A stretch of DNA of 9,353 bases from an uncultured Actinomycetes bacterium (GTDB taxonomy: Bacteria > Actinomycetota > Actinomycetes > Nanopelagicales > Nanopelagicaceae), in NCBI GenBank assembly GCA_937864205.1, contig CALMJB010000021.1, positions 1-9,353 of the forward strand. The letters are read 5' to 3'. The translations under genes were made by a program, and so were the position numbers. A model generated the notes under the pieces. It saw only the letters and a list, made by a program, of their open reading frames with translations. It did not search any database and was not told the DNA's origin. Positions 1 through 7,155 of the stretch are shown piece by piece. Positions within the stretch are counted from its first letter, which is position 1. Each line of letters starts with the position of its first letter.

Positions 1-440
1 TTTGCATCAACATTTGCTTCAGGTAAGTAGAGAAATTTTGGCGTCGTGCCTGGAATCATTCCGATTTTTTGAGCGCTCTTTGCCAAGTTGTCAGGCGCGG
101 CGACTCTTTGCAGTTCTTTCAATGTCGCTTCGCGTTGCTCAGTCGCAATCGATAATTGATCTTTCAAATCAGCCAAAATAAACGCATCTTGATTGGCAGC
201 GGTGTTGATCATCAGCAGCGCCAACAAACCTGCGCCAAATACTGAACCAATAAATATGCTAAAACCTTTTTTATCTAAAGAGCTTTGCGAATCGATATTG
301 GGAACCAATCGCAACATCGCACGTGCAGTTTGATTTGAAACCTCATTCACGGCGGTATTCACTGCGTTATTGACAGCGTTATTTACCGCGCTATTTACAG
401 AGTTAACCGGTAAGCGCAAACGAATTGAATCGGTATTCAT
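1..440 (-). CDS. ftsL: FtsL-like septum protein, 3' end outside window
   Basis: Partial gene; 146 residues are visible with no stop before the window edge. The product should be a bitopic membrane protein of the divisome, the FtsL-type partner of FtsB/DivIC and FtsQ that supports septal peptidoglycan synthesis. A cytoplasmic N-terminus of about 58 residues is followed by one membrane segment (about 60-82), then a heptad-like stretch (about 85-113) and a short end containing AQKIGMIPGTTPKFLYLPE, which resembles actinobacterial FtsL-like proteins. The ATG lies one base after the rsmH stop (TAG-T-ATG), so translation is probably coupled. The position directly after rsmH is the usual ftsL place in dcw clusters and carries much of the identification, since FtsL sequences diverge quickly. 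Odd: residues 15-34 form five four-residue repeats of the type VN-x-A. Confidence 0.8.
   Translation of the reverse strand, partial: MNTDSIRLRLPVNSVNSAVNNAVNNAVNTAVNEVSNQTARAMLRLVPNIDSQSSLDKKGFSIFIGSVFGAGLLALLMINTAANQDAFILADLKDQLSIATEQREATLKELQRVAAPDNLAKSAQKIGMIPGTTPKFLYLPEANVDA
339..398 (-). repeat. Five 12-bp units in ftsL (VNxA protein repeat)
   Basis: Five consecutive in-frame 12-base units each begin GTN-AAT and encode VNSA, VNNA, VNNA, VNTA and VNEV in the cytoplasmic N-terminus of the FtsL-like protein. A further VNS precedes them. Third codon positions differ between units, so the repeat is not a recent exact duplication and seems kept at protein level. Its function is unknown. Confidence 0.75.
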
Positions 441-441
441 A

Positions 442-1386
442 CTAGGCAGCCACCCGCTCGATTGCCCGCAATCTCATCGAAGCAGATCTTGGATTTTCAA
501 CTTGCTCAGATTCACTCGCCGCTTCACTGCCGTTGATTACTAAGCGATATTTGGCGGCAGAATTTGGCAGTTCGATTGGTAATCCAAGTGGTGATTTTGA
601 ATCAGTCGCATTTTTAAATATCTGTTTAACAATTTTGTCCTCTAAAGATTGATAGGACATCACAACTAATCGCCCGCCAACCGCCAGTGCTGATAATGCT
701 TTGGGAAGTGCGGATTCGAGTATTTCTAACTCTTGATTAACTTCAATACGCAATGCTTGAAATGTGCGCTTAGCGGGATTGCCACCGATTCGACGAGCCG
801 GTGCTGGAATTGAATCTTTCACAAGTTGTGCCAGCTGTGCGGTGTCATTTATTTCGCCGCTAGATCTAGCTTTTTCAATGTTCTTAGCAATTCGATTTGC
901 AAACCGTTCTTCACCGTAGATTTTTAAGATTCGAGTTAATTCCGCGACTGAATATGAATTGACAATTGTTTTTGCGGTTTTTACATCGGTTGGGTTCATT
1001 CGCATATCAAGCGGTGCGCTTTGCGAATAGGAAAAGCCACGAGTTGCCTCGTCAAGTTGCATAGATGAAACCCCTAGATCAAAAAGAATTGCATCTACGC
1101 ACGGCAGATTTAATTGTGCAATCGCCTCGTCAATAAAGTCGTAGGTCTTATTTACATATGTAATTCGAGATTCAAATTTGGCTAACCGTTCTTTTGCGAT
1201 TGCAATTGCGTTTGGATCTCGATCGATTGCTATCAATTTAAGATTTGGAAAAGAGTTAAGCAGTTGTGCAGAATGTCCGCCCAGACCTAAAGTGGCATCT
1301 ACTGCTACTGGGGAATTAGATTTTGAGATCGCCACTGAAATTAATTCAATGCAGCGATTTAGCGCTACTGGCACATGTGAGGCCAT
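442..1386 (-). CDS. rsmH: 16S rRNA (cytosine(1402)-N(4))-methyltransferase RsmH (MraW)
   Basis: RsmH uses S-adenosylmethionine to methylate N4 of C1402 in the decoding centre of 16S rRNA. At 314 residues it has normal family length. Visible motifs are the N-terminal HVPV (4-7), the SAM-binding loop DATLGLGGHS (30-39), the acidic IAIDRDP strand, the FDLGVSSMQLD block (about 103-113) with RGFSYS and PLDMRMN after it, RTFQALRIEVNQEL, and MSYQSLEDKIVK near the C-terminus. YQSLED instead of FHSLED is, from memory, usual in Actinobacteria. The ATG is preceded by the ribosome binding site AAAGGGGA (1391-1398). The upstream frame is lysine-rich and has no start codon before a stop at 1440-1442, so this start is secure. 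It lies 194 bases after mraZ, across a structured leader, and one base before ftsL. Confidence 0.97.
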   Translation of the reverse strand: MASHVPVALNRCIELISVAISKSNSPVAVDATLGLGGHSAQLLNSFPNLKLIAIDRDPNAIAIAKERLAKFESRITYVNKTYDFIDEAIAQLNLPCVDAILFDLGVSSMQLDEATRGFSYSQSAPLDMRMNPTDVKTAKTIVNSYSVAELTRILKIYGEERFANRIAKNIEKARSSGEINDTAQLAQLVKDSIPAPARRIGGNPAKRTFQALRIEVNQELEILESALPKALSALAVGGRLVVMSYQSLEDKIVKQIFKNATDSKSPLGLPIELPNSAAKYRLVINGSEAASESEQVENPRSASMRLRAIERVAA

Positions 1387-1439
1387 CTCTTCCCCTTTCT
1401 TTTTTCTAACTAATTTCTTTTTTACTTTTTTATTGATTT

Positions 1440-1463
1440 TTATTTCTTCAATTTGGTGGGCAT
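1440..1463 (-). other. Possible 7-codon leader ORF before rsmH
   Basis: ATG followed by six codons and TAA encodes MPTKLKK between the structured leader and the A-rich ribosome binding site of rsmH. It is in frame with rsmH. Only a weak purine-rich stretch lies upstream. An ORF this short arises easily by chance, so this is a weak suggestion. Confidence 0.12.
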
Positions 1464-1476
1464 CTGTGCTCTTCTA

Positions 1477-1572
1477 CTTAGGTCACTACCGACCGACGGA
1501 TCTACCGGGGTGTGGTAAGGCACCGGGGAAGTGATGCCTTAATAAATGGGTAATGGTCGGTAGTGGCCTAAG
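1477..1572 (-). ncRNA. Structured 5' leader of rsmH, probable mraW RNA motif
   Basis: The mraZ-rsmH gap encodes a closed RNA structure on the minus strand. The outer arms 1555-1572 and 1477-1494 pair over 18 positions with a single C-A mismatch and enclose 60 bases. Inside is a second hairpin, AAGGCA (1535-1540) with UGCCUU (1517-1522), around the loop UCACUUCCCCGG, followed by another CCCCGG. The place, just upstream of mraW/rsmH in an actinobacterium, is that of the described cis-regulatory mraW RNA motif. I assign it by position and architecture and cannot align it to the published consensus here. No U-tract follows the 3' arm, so it is not itself an intrinsic terminator. The 54 bases between the short leader ORF and rsmH are very A-rich and probably unpaired, so control of translation or RNA processing is possible. 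Confidence 0.72.
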
Positions 1573-1580
1573 GAGAATGT

Positions 1581-2012
1581 TCAGAACAATCCCGGTAGCA
1601 CCTCCTTAGAAACATCTGCAAAAGTTTTCTCGCGATCTTTCAAATACTTATTCCAAGAGGTGCTATCCCAAATTTCGACTCGGGTATTTGCGCCAATAAC
1701 GACGCAATCTTTTTCAAGTGATGCGTATTCACGTAAGCCAGTTGGAATCGTGACTCGGCCTTGTTTATCTGGAACTTCATCATGCGCACCGGCAAACATC
1801 ACGCGCAGGTAATCGCGAGCGGATTTTTCTGTGACCGGTGCTTGTCTTAATTTCTCAGTGATTACCGAAAATTCATTGGCAGGAAAAACGTAAAGGCAAC
1901 GCTCTTGACCTTTTGTGATTACTAAACCGTCGGCGAGATCTTCTCTAAATCGGGCGGGCAAAATGATTCTGCCCTTTGTGTCGAGCTTTGGTTCATGGGT
2001 ACCCAAAAACAT
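1581..2012 (-). CDS. mraZ: Transcriptional regulator MraZ
   Basis: MraZ is a ring-forming DNA-binding protein that controls its own operon, the dcw cluster, by binding direct repeats in the mraZ promoter. The 143-residue length is typical. The protein has two SpoVT/AbrB-like swapped-hairpin domains, each with the family signature: MFLGTHEPKLDTKGRIILPA at residues 1-20 with RFRE following, and DKQGRVTIPTGLREYA at about 82-97. The ATG gives the canonical MFLG start; a G-rich stretch ends 6 bases upstream. It is the first gene of the dcw cluster here and has its own operator and promoter upstream, so autoregulation is expected. Nothing looks truncated or unusual. Confidence 0.97.
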   Translation of the reverse strand: MFLGTHEPKLDTKGRIILPARFREDLADGLVITKGQERCLYVFPANEFSVITEKLRQAPVTEKSARDYLRVMFAGAHDEVPDKQGRVTIPTGLREYASLEKDCVVIGANTRVEIWDSTSWNKYLKDREKTFADVSKEVLPGLF

Positions 2013-2060
2013 CGCACACCCCCGTACTTCTCACCTTCAACTGACAAATTCAGTGAACTT

Positions 2061-2138
2061 CCCCAATTCCCCACTTTACTCCCTTTTTCCCCACTTTCAA
2101 CCCCCAACACCCACTTTCCCTCCCCTCGCTCCCCACCC
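2061..2138 (-). promoter_or_regulatory. MraZ operator: G-tract array at about 10-bp spacing
   Basis: On the minus strand, runs of three to five G fall about every 10 bases, at 2061-2064, 2069-2072, 2081-2083, 2089-2092, 2101-2105, 2110-2112, 2118-2125 (interrupted) and 2131-2138 (interrupted). Three are part of the exact octamer AAAGTGGG, spaced 20 bases apart (octamers at 2070-2077, 2090-2097 and 2110-2117). MraZ sites in E. coli are TGGG boxes with a 10-bp period, and Mollicute sites contain AAAGTG, so this region next to mraZ is a natural MraZ operator. The assignment is by similarity and place. Confidence 0.8.
2073..2100 (-). promoter_or_regulatory. Candidate mraZ promoter inside the operator
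   Basis: TTGAAA (2095-2100) and TAAAGT (2073-2078), 16 bases apart, fit a sigma-70-type -35/-10 pair. Transcription would begin near 2066, giving a leader of about 54 bases. Both hexamers overlap the AAAGTGGG repeats, so MraZ binding would block polymerase directly. Some of the hexamer match comes from the repeats themselves, so the pair could be coincidental. Confidence 0.4.
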
Positions 2139-2200
2139 TCTGACGCTCTTTTGATATTCGGGTTTGCCCTTCAGGTTTGGTTCGGGAATTTAATTCGTGA

Positions 2201-2232
2201 AAAAGAAAAGCCCACCAGGAAAACTGGTGGGC
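2201..2232 (-). terminator. Intrinsic terminator after DUF3040 gene
   Basis: A perfect 9-bp stem, GCCCACCAG with CTGGTGGGC (2210-2218 and 2224-2232), closes a 5-base loop and is followed on the minus strand by a T-rich run (TTTTCTTTTT). It ends the transcript coming from the polymerase cassette and stops it from reading into mraZ. Confidence 0.93.
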
Positions 2233-2263
2233 AATTAGAGAAAGTTAGAGAAAGCGGGTTTAG

Positions 2264-2656
2264 TTAATTATCGAAGTTGCGACGATCCCAGCGCTCTTCA
2301 AAACCGGTCCAACGTGAGCGGGGTTTCTTTTTACCCCCATTAGCTTTTGCATCCGCGCCTTTTCCAGAAGGATGGTTTTGTTCCGAGCTGGCACCAAGCG
2401 GAATATTGCGAATAATTAAAAGCATTCCGCAGAGCGCTACCAAAAAGGCAACCACTCCAAATGGGGTGGCTTTTGCGACCAATGCCGAAATCAGCAGGAT
2501 CAAACCAAGTGCGACTAGACCGATTCCGATTAACAGTCTGCCCTGCTTTTTAGTTGGAGCAGCCCCGGTCAAAGTCGATACTAATTTTGGGTCATCTTGC
2601 GAAAGGGCAGCCTCCATTTCGGCAAGCAGTTTCTTTTCCCGATCGGAGAGAGCCAT
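2264..2656 (-). CDS. DUF3040 family membrane protein
   Basis: A 130-residue protein of unknown function. It begins MALSDREKKLLAEMEAAL with DDPKL after it (residues 1-25), the N-terminal signature of the actinobacterial DUF3040 family. Two adjacent hydrophobic segments (about 41-61 and 65-83) follow, then a hydrophilic Lys/Gly-rich linker and a basic/aromatic end containing RWTGFEERWDRR. Probably both termini face the cytoplasm, as a membrane hairpin. It starts 48 bases after the dinB stop and may be partly co-transcribed with the SOS cassette, but a TATATT element exactly 7 bases upstream of the ATG suggests its own leaderless transcript; no ribosome binding site is visible. A strong terminator follows. 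The family assignment is firm; the role is not known. Confidence 0.88.
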   Translation of the reverse strand: MALSDREKKLLAEMEAALSQDDPKLVSTLTGAAPTKKQGRLLIGIGLVALGLILLISALVAKATPFGVVAFLVALCGMLLIIRNIPLGASSEQNHPSGKGADAKANGGKKKPRSRWTGFEERWDRRNFDN

Positions 2657-2662
2657 ATTCGA

Positions 2663-2668
2663 AATATA
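2663..2668 (-). promoter_or_regulatory. -10 element for leaderless DUF3040 transcript
   Basis: TATATT ends so that six bases separate it from the ATG at 2656, which places the expected transcription start on the A of the start codon. No clear -35 hexamer is present and no Shine-Dalgarno sequence precedes the ATG. Leaderless genes are common in Actinobacteria. Confidence 0.5.
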
Positions 2669-2704
2669 GACCAGGTTTTGCTGGCTGGAAAGTCGAATCT
2701 GTTT

Positions 2705-3877
2705 TTAATCGTTTAACAGCCGGGCTGGTCGCACCGAGCCCTGACCGAATTTTTCCGATACATCATCTATGGCGGCCTCCGCCTGTCGCCAGCCAACTGG
2801 GCGTTGTCCCAGTGTTAATTGCTCAACCGATTCTGATTGATCGATGAGATTTTCTAAAGCTATTCCCACCAATCGAATTCGAGCCCGGTCTAGTTTTAAA
2901 GATTCATAAAGTTTCTTAGCAACTAGGTAACACTCTTGTGTTCCACTAATTGGCAGATCTACGGTTTTAGATTTTGAAATGGTTTTGAAATCTGCAAATC
3001 GCACCTTTATTGAAATTGTGTTTGCCATCAAGGCGCGCGCCCGCATTCTGGATGTGGCTTTTTCAGTTAATCGCAAAAGTTCGCGCAAGATCTCTTCGGA
3101 ATCCTCTAGATCAGAGCTAAAAGTTTCAGCGGCGCTGATTGATTTATCGGGTTCATCAATAGTTACCTCGCGAAAATCACGTCCCCACGAAAGTTCGTAA
3201 AGGGAATTACCCGCCGCATCGCCAAGGGCTCGTATCAATGTATTAACTGGAGTATTTGCAATATCAAAAACGGTGCGAAGTCCGAGCCGGGTTAGTTGTT
3301 CTTCAGTTGCAGGACCCACCCCCCAAATCGCCGAGACCGGTAAGGGGTGTAAAAACTGCAACATTTGCTCGGGTTTTATCTCTAATAATCCATCTGGTTT
3401 GCAGTGACCGGAAGCGAGTTTTGCAATGAACTTATTGTGCGCAATTCCCACCGAACAGGTGATCTGCTCAGTTGCAAAAATTTCGGCACGAATCTTTTGG
3501 GCAATCTCGATTCCAGAACCAAAAAGTTTTTTTACTCCGGTGACATCTAGAAATGCCTCATCTAATGAGAGTGGCTCTACATAAGGGGTGTAGTTTCGAA
3601 ATATCGCCATTACTGAATCGGAAACCTCACTATATTTTTCATGATCGGGTGAAACAAAGATTGCATTGGGTGCTAATCGCCGAGCTCGACCAACTGGCAT
3701 CGCCGCTTTGATTCCATATTTACGGGCTTGGTAATTTGCAGATAGCACTACCCCGCGCGCGCCAGCGCCGACAACAACCGGCTTACCTTTTAATTTAGGG
3801 TTTTCGCGAATTGATACCGATGCATAAAATGCATCCATATCAACATGCAAAATTGTTGAATGATTTATATCGCTCAT
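2705..3877 (-). CDS. dinB: Y-family DNA polymerase IV (DinB)
   Basis: Error-prone translesion polymerase of 390 residues. The palm shows HVDMDAFYASV (11-21) with metal ligand D13 and steric-gate residue Y18, and SLDEAFLDVTG (104-114) with D106/E107. CSVGIAHNKFIAKLASGHCK (141-160) is the conserved palm block; a helix-hairpin-helix (IWGVGPATEEQLTRLGL, 184-200) and the little-finger domain (about 245-345) follow. All catalytic residues are present, so it is an active polymerase and not a catalytically dead ImuB type. The C-terminus carries QLTLG (353-357), a weakened version of the clamp-binding motif QLxLF, then a WRQAEAAIDDVSEKFGQG tail usual in actinobacterial DinB. The gene starts inside the 3' end of dnaE, overlapping by 38 bases. 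The SOS box upstream of the cassette should control it. Confidence 0.95.
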   Translation of the reverse strand: MSDINHSTILHVDMDAFYASVSIRENPKLKGKPVVVGAGARGVVLSANYQARKYGIKAAMPVGRARRLAPNAIFVSPDHEKYSEVSDSVMAIFRNYTPYVEPLSLDEAFLDVTGVKKLFGSGIEIAQKIRAEIFATEQITCSVGIAHNKFIAKLASGHCKPDGLLEIKPEQMLQFLHPLPVSAIWGVGPATEEQLTRLGLRTVFDIANTPVNTLIRALGDAAGNSLYELSWGRDFREVTIDEPDKSISAAETFSSDLEDSEEILRELLRLTEKATSRMRARALMANTISIKVRFADFKTISKSKTVDLPISGTQECYLVAKKLYESLKLDRARIRLVGIALENLIDQSESVEQLTLGQRPVGWRQAEAAIDDVSEKFGQGSVRPARLLND

Positions 3878-6800
3878 AAATAGTTGGTAGATCCCAAACC
3901 TCGCTCGCTCTTATTGAAACACCTCGGGGACCAGTTCGCCGAAGTACGCCACGCACTAAAAATAAGGAACTAGTGCGAATCAAATTAGCGCTGGATTGTT
4001 GAACATCCTCAAAGAAGGTTATGTCGTTACAACCATAACCATCATCTAGGGTCAAAAACATCACCCGTCTACCTGATCTGACCGGCGGGGTCTGCAGTGA
4101 AACTTTTATACCCGCTACCAGTATTGATGAACCAGCCCGTTGTGCGATGACATCGCTAGAGCGAACCGCTTTTATTGAATTTAAGAAGTCGCCATAGAAA
4201 TTAAGTACATGGTCAGACACATCCATGCCTAGTAGTTTCAATTCGGTACTGACTTTTTCACTTTGTGTAATTGCCGGTAATCCACTGGCGGTAAGTGGTG
4301 GCGGTAATAATTCCAGTACTAATTGATCTTGACTGATTGGTTGATGATTTAATTTGTATAGATCTTGTAAATGTAGCAAGAGATCGCGCCGATTCAGATC
4401 TGGATGTAGCTCATCAAATCCGCCAAGTGACACCAATGCTTCAGCAATCGGTCGACTAGCGCCAGAGCGATGTACAAAATCAGTTAGATCAAGATAGGGC
4501 CGGGCAGAAATGATTGTGTTTACCTCTTGTTCGCTGATTCCATCAATCTCAGAAAGTGCTATTCGAATCGCAAATCCGCGCGCATCTGGCAGTTGTAATT
4601 TTCGACCGGTGCTTTTTAAATCTGGTGCTTGATATGGAATGACCCCAGTATTTTTTTGATTGCTACTATCTAAAAACTCGTCAATTACTTCGACGCTAAA
4701 AGTTGCGAGCGAGCGGTTTACATCTACCGGCAAAATCTTGATTCCCCATTGTTTGGCATCAGCCAAAATCAATCGTTTTGGATACATCCCGGGATCATGA
4801 GTTAAAACGCCCGCTAAGAATGCTGCGGTGTAATGAGTCTTAAGCCAAGCAGATTGATATGTCGGTAATGCAAAAGCGGCGGCATGTGCTTTGCAAAAAC
4901 CAAATGAGGCGAAGGCACGCAAAATCTGCCAGATCTGATCGGTCACCGACAACGAAAAACCATTTGCAATCGCCGCCGGATAAAACCAATCACAAACCGC
5001 TTGTTGTCCTTCTAATGAGCCAAGTTCGCGTCGTTTTTCATCAGCGGCCGCTAATGAAATTGCAGTCATGGTTGCAATCAACTTAATTACCTGTTCATGA
5101 AATACAACTACTCCCTCGGTCTCGGACATAATCGGATCTAGTTTTGGATGAATCAATAACGGGGTTCGTAATCCATGTCGCGCCGCTAAAAATGGCGTGA
5201 TCATGTCGCTTTTCACCGGGCCTGGTCGAAACAATGAGATGTCGATAACCAAATCATTAAAGGAGCTGGGTGCAAATTTTCCAATTAATTCTCGTTGGCC
5301 AGGTGATTCGATTTGGAATACGCCAAGTGTTCGAGTCGATGCAATTAAGTCAAAAGTTTTCAGATCATCTAATGGGATTTGATCTGGATCTATTTTTATA
5401 TTCTGAGTTCGCTCGATTTCAGATAAAGAATAAGCGATTGCAGATTGCATTCGGACTCCGAGAATGTCTAACTTTAAAAAGCCAATCGCTTCGACATCAT
5501 CTTTATCGAACTGCACCATTGGATAACCGCTGGCATTTGTTTCAATCGGGGCACAATCTGGCAAGGTCAGATCAGAGATTGCCACTGCACATGGGTGCAT
5601 TGAAAGATGTCTAGGTAGTCCATCTAATTTTTGCGCCAAATGGATAGCAGTTTTAAGTAGCGGGGTATCAAGTTTTAGATCTTTAAGTTCGGGAAGATTT
5701 TCAAGAGCGGCGCTGATGTTGCGAGCTCGAATATGTGGCAGAGATTTTGCAATCAAATCTATTTCGGCCGGCGCAATTGATAACGCCATTCCGACATCGC
5801 GAATCGCATGGCGGGCTCGATATGTCTCGACCATCGAAACCGTTGCCACTCTTGAACCAAATTTGGCAAACACGGCATCGTAAATCTCTAACCTTCTAGC
5901 GGATTCAACATCAATATCTATATCGGGAAGTTCATTTCGCAATGGTGAACAGAACCGTTCCATTATTAATCCATGTGCGAGTGGATCTACCGCCGAGATG
6001 CCAAGTAAATGACAGATCAGCGAACCAGCCCCACTGCCCCGAGCCGCTACTCGAATTCCTTTTGCCCGGGCTAGATCAACTACTTGTGCAACGGTTAGAA
6101 AATATGAGGCAAACCCAAGTTGTTGCACAGTGGAAATTTCGTCAGATAATCGATTCTGCGCAATCGATAACGCTTTACCAAAATAGCGTTGCGCCAACAT
6201 AGATTGGCAACGTTGTCGTAACTGCTGATTTAACTCTTCGATATTTCTAGCCCCGACCGCTTGTGGTTCGGGCAGATGAATCTTTCCGATTCCGATATCG
6301 CGTCTGGTATCTAGTGTGGATTGTTCAGCCCACTCTGCAGTGGTACGCATTAAGTGATTGCCATTGACCTCACCCGCCGCTTGCGCAATTTCATCGGCGA
6401 TCTGTTGCATCTTGGCAGTTGGTTTTAAATACCCCTCGCTATTGCGCCGTTCGACATGTCGACCATGAAGTGGCACAAGGTTTCGAGCTGAATCAAGTAC
6501 ATCTGCCAAAGGACCATCACTAGCTGCCAGCATGCGTACGGAATTGGTAATCACTGCCGGCAAATTGTTTTCGCGGGCAAAGACCAGATTGCGAGCTGCA
6601 AATGGCGTGGAATATGGACCATCGCCACGAATTCGATGCGAGGTCAGCGCTAATGCTTGATTTAAAAAGAACTGTTTTACTGAAAATAAATAAGCCTGGG
6701 CTTGTGGAATCTGCCGCTTAGAAATTAGGTAAGCCAGTTGAGATTGTGCGCCATGCAAAATCAATAATTTGCCGGAGTAATTTTGATGTTTTTCTAGTAG

Positions 6801-7124
6801 TTCGTAAGTTAGTAACCCGTCATTTAATTTCACCGCTGAGAACAATCGATATAGCGCCGCTAATCCACCATCGCCGGTGGCTAGCAGAATCACTCGGTGT
6901 TTATTTTGCAAAAATGGAATCTGTACACCAATAATCGGTTTGATTGAATGAGTTTCGCAACTTTGTGCAAACCGGATTACCCCCGCCATGTTGTCACGGT
7001 CAGTTAGGGCCAGCGCCGACATTCCAAATTCGGCGGCCTGTTTTACTAGTTGTTCTGGTTTGGCGGTGCCGTATTTAAATGAGTAACCACTATGTACATG
7101 CAGGTGCGTGAACTTATGTGGCAC
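3840..7124 (-). CDS. dnaE2: Error-prone-type DNA polymerase III alpha subunit (DnaE2-like)
   Basis: C-family polymerase of 1094 residues, probably a translesion enzyme and not the replicative subunit. Domains in order: PHP (1-280), starting THLHVHSGYSF; palm with GSGAGSL (363-369), PDIDID (400-405) and KLDILG (551-556), giving catalytic D401, D403 and D553; FGFCKAHAAAFA (741-752); helix-hairpin-helix (about 855-890); OB-fold (about 1000-1075). It ends soon after the OB-fold and is shorter than replicative DnaE. PHP ligands are degraded: TDRD (41-44) has R where TDH is usual, and TNSVRML (193-199) replaces the TND-x-H pattern, so an intrinsic nuclease is unlikely. The start is GTG with AGGA 10 bases upstream. 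It lies 31 bases after the DUF6504-like gene and overlaps dinB, the arrangement I recall for the second dnaE of other actinobacteria. The exact subfamily name is the least certain point. Confidence 0.88.
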   Translation of the reverse strand: MPHKFTHLHVHSGYSFKYGTAKPEQLVKQAAEFGMSALALTDRDNMAGVIRFAQSCETHSIKPIIGVQIPFLQNKHRVILLATGDGGLAALYRLFSAVKLNDGLLTYELLEKHQNYSGKLLILHGAQSQLAYLISKRQIPQAQAYLFSVKQFFLNQALALTSHRIRGDGPYSTPFAARNLVFARENNLPAVITNSVRMLAASDGPLADVLDSARNLVPLHGRHVERRNSEGYLKPTAKMQQIADEIAQAAGEVNGNHLMRTTAEWAEQSTLDTRRDIGIGKIHLPEPQAVGARNIEELNQQLRQRCQSMLAQRYFGKALSIAQNRLSDEISTVQQLGFASYFLTVAQVVDLARAKGIRVAARGSGAGSLICHLLGISAVDPLAHGLIMERFCSPLRNELPDIDIDVESARRLEIYDAVFAKFGSRVATVSMVETYRARHAIRDVGMALSIAPAEIDLIAKSLPHIRARNISAALENLPELKDLKLDTPLLKTAIHLAQKLDGLPRHLSMHPCAVAISDLTLPDCAPIETNASGYPMVQFDKDDVEAIGFLKLDILGVRMQSAIAYSLSEIERTQNIKIDPDQIPLDDLKTFDLIASTRTLGVFQIESPGQRELIGKFAPSSFNDLVIDISLFRPGPVKSDMITPFLAARHGLRTPLLIHPKLDPIMSETEGVVVFHEQVIKLIATMTAISLAAADEKRRELGSLEGQQAVCDWFYPAAIANGFSLSVTDQIWQILRAFASFGFCKAHAAAFALPTYQSAWLKTHYTAAFLAGVLTHDPGMYPKRLILADAKQWGIKILPVDVNRSLATFSVEVIDEFLDSSNQKNTGVIPYQAPDLKSTGRKLQLPDARGFAIRIALSEIDGISEQEVNTIISARPYLDLTDFVHRSGASRPIAEALVSLGGFDELHPDLNRRDLLLHLQDLYKLNHQPISQDQLVLELLPPPLTASGLPAITQSEKVSTELKLLGMDVSDHVLNFYGDFLNSIKAVRSSDVIAQRAGSSILVAGIKVSLQTPPVRSGRRVMFLTLDDGYGCNDITFFEDVQQSSANLIRTSSLFLVRGVLRRTGPRGVSIRASEVWDLPTIYERYKSFNNFAC

Positions 7125-7155
7125 TTTATTTTTTTCCTATTATTTTTTGCTAGAT

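Noticed and set aside
1922..2267. Open frames on both strands across the mraZ upstream region
   Set aside because: They are produced by the G/C-tract operator and terminator, have low-complexity Pro/Ser/Gly translations and overlap mraZ.
2277..2669. Plus-strand open frame of 130 codons antisense to the DUF3040 gene
   Set aside because: The minus-strand frame has the family signature, membrane segments and terminator; the antisense frame has none.
2869..2882. TCGAATTCGA palindrome inside dinB
   Set aside because: Short, lacks the LexA core, and lies within coding sequence.
6451..6462. TCGACATGTCGA palindrome inside dnaE, resembling a second LexA box
   Set aside because: It lacks the GAAC-N4-GTTC core and is within a conserved coding region far from a start.
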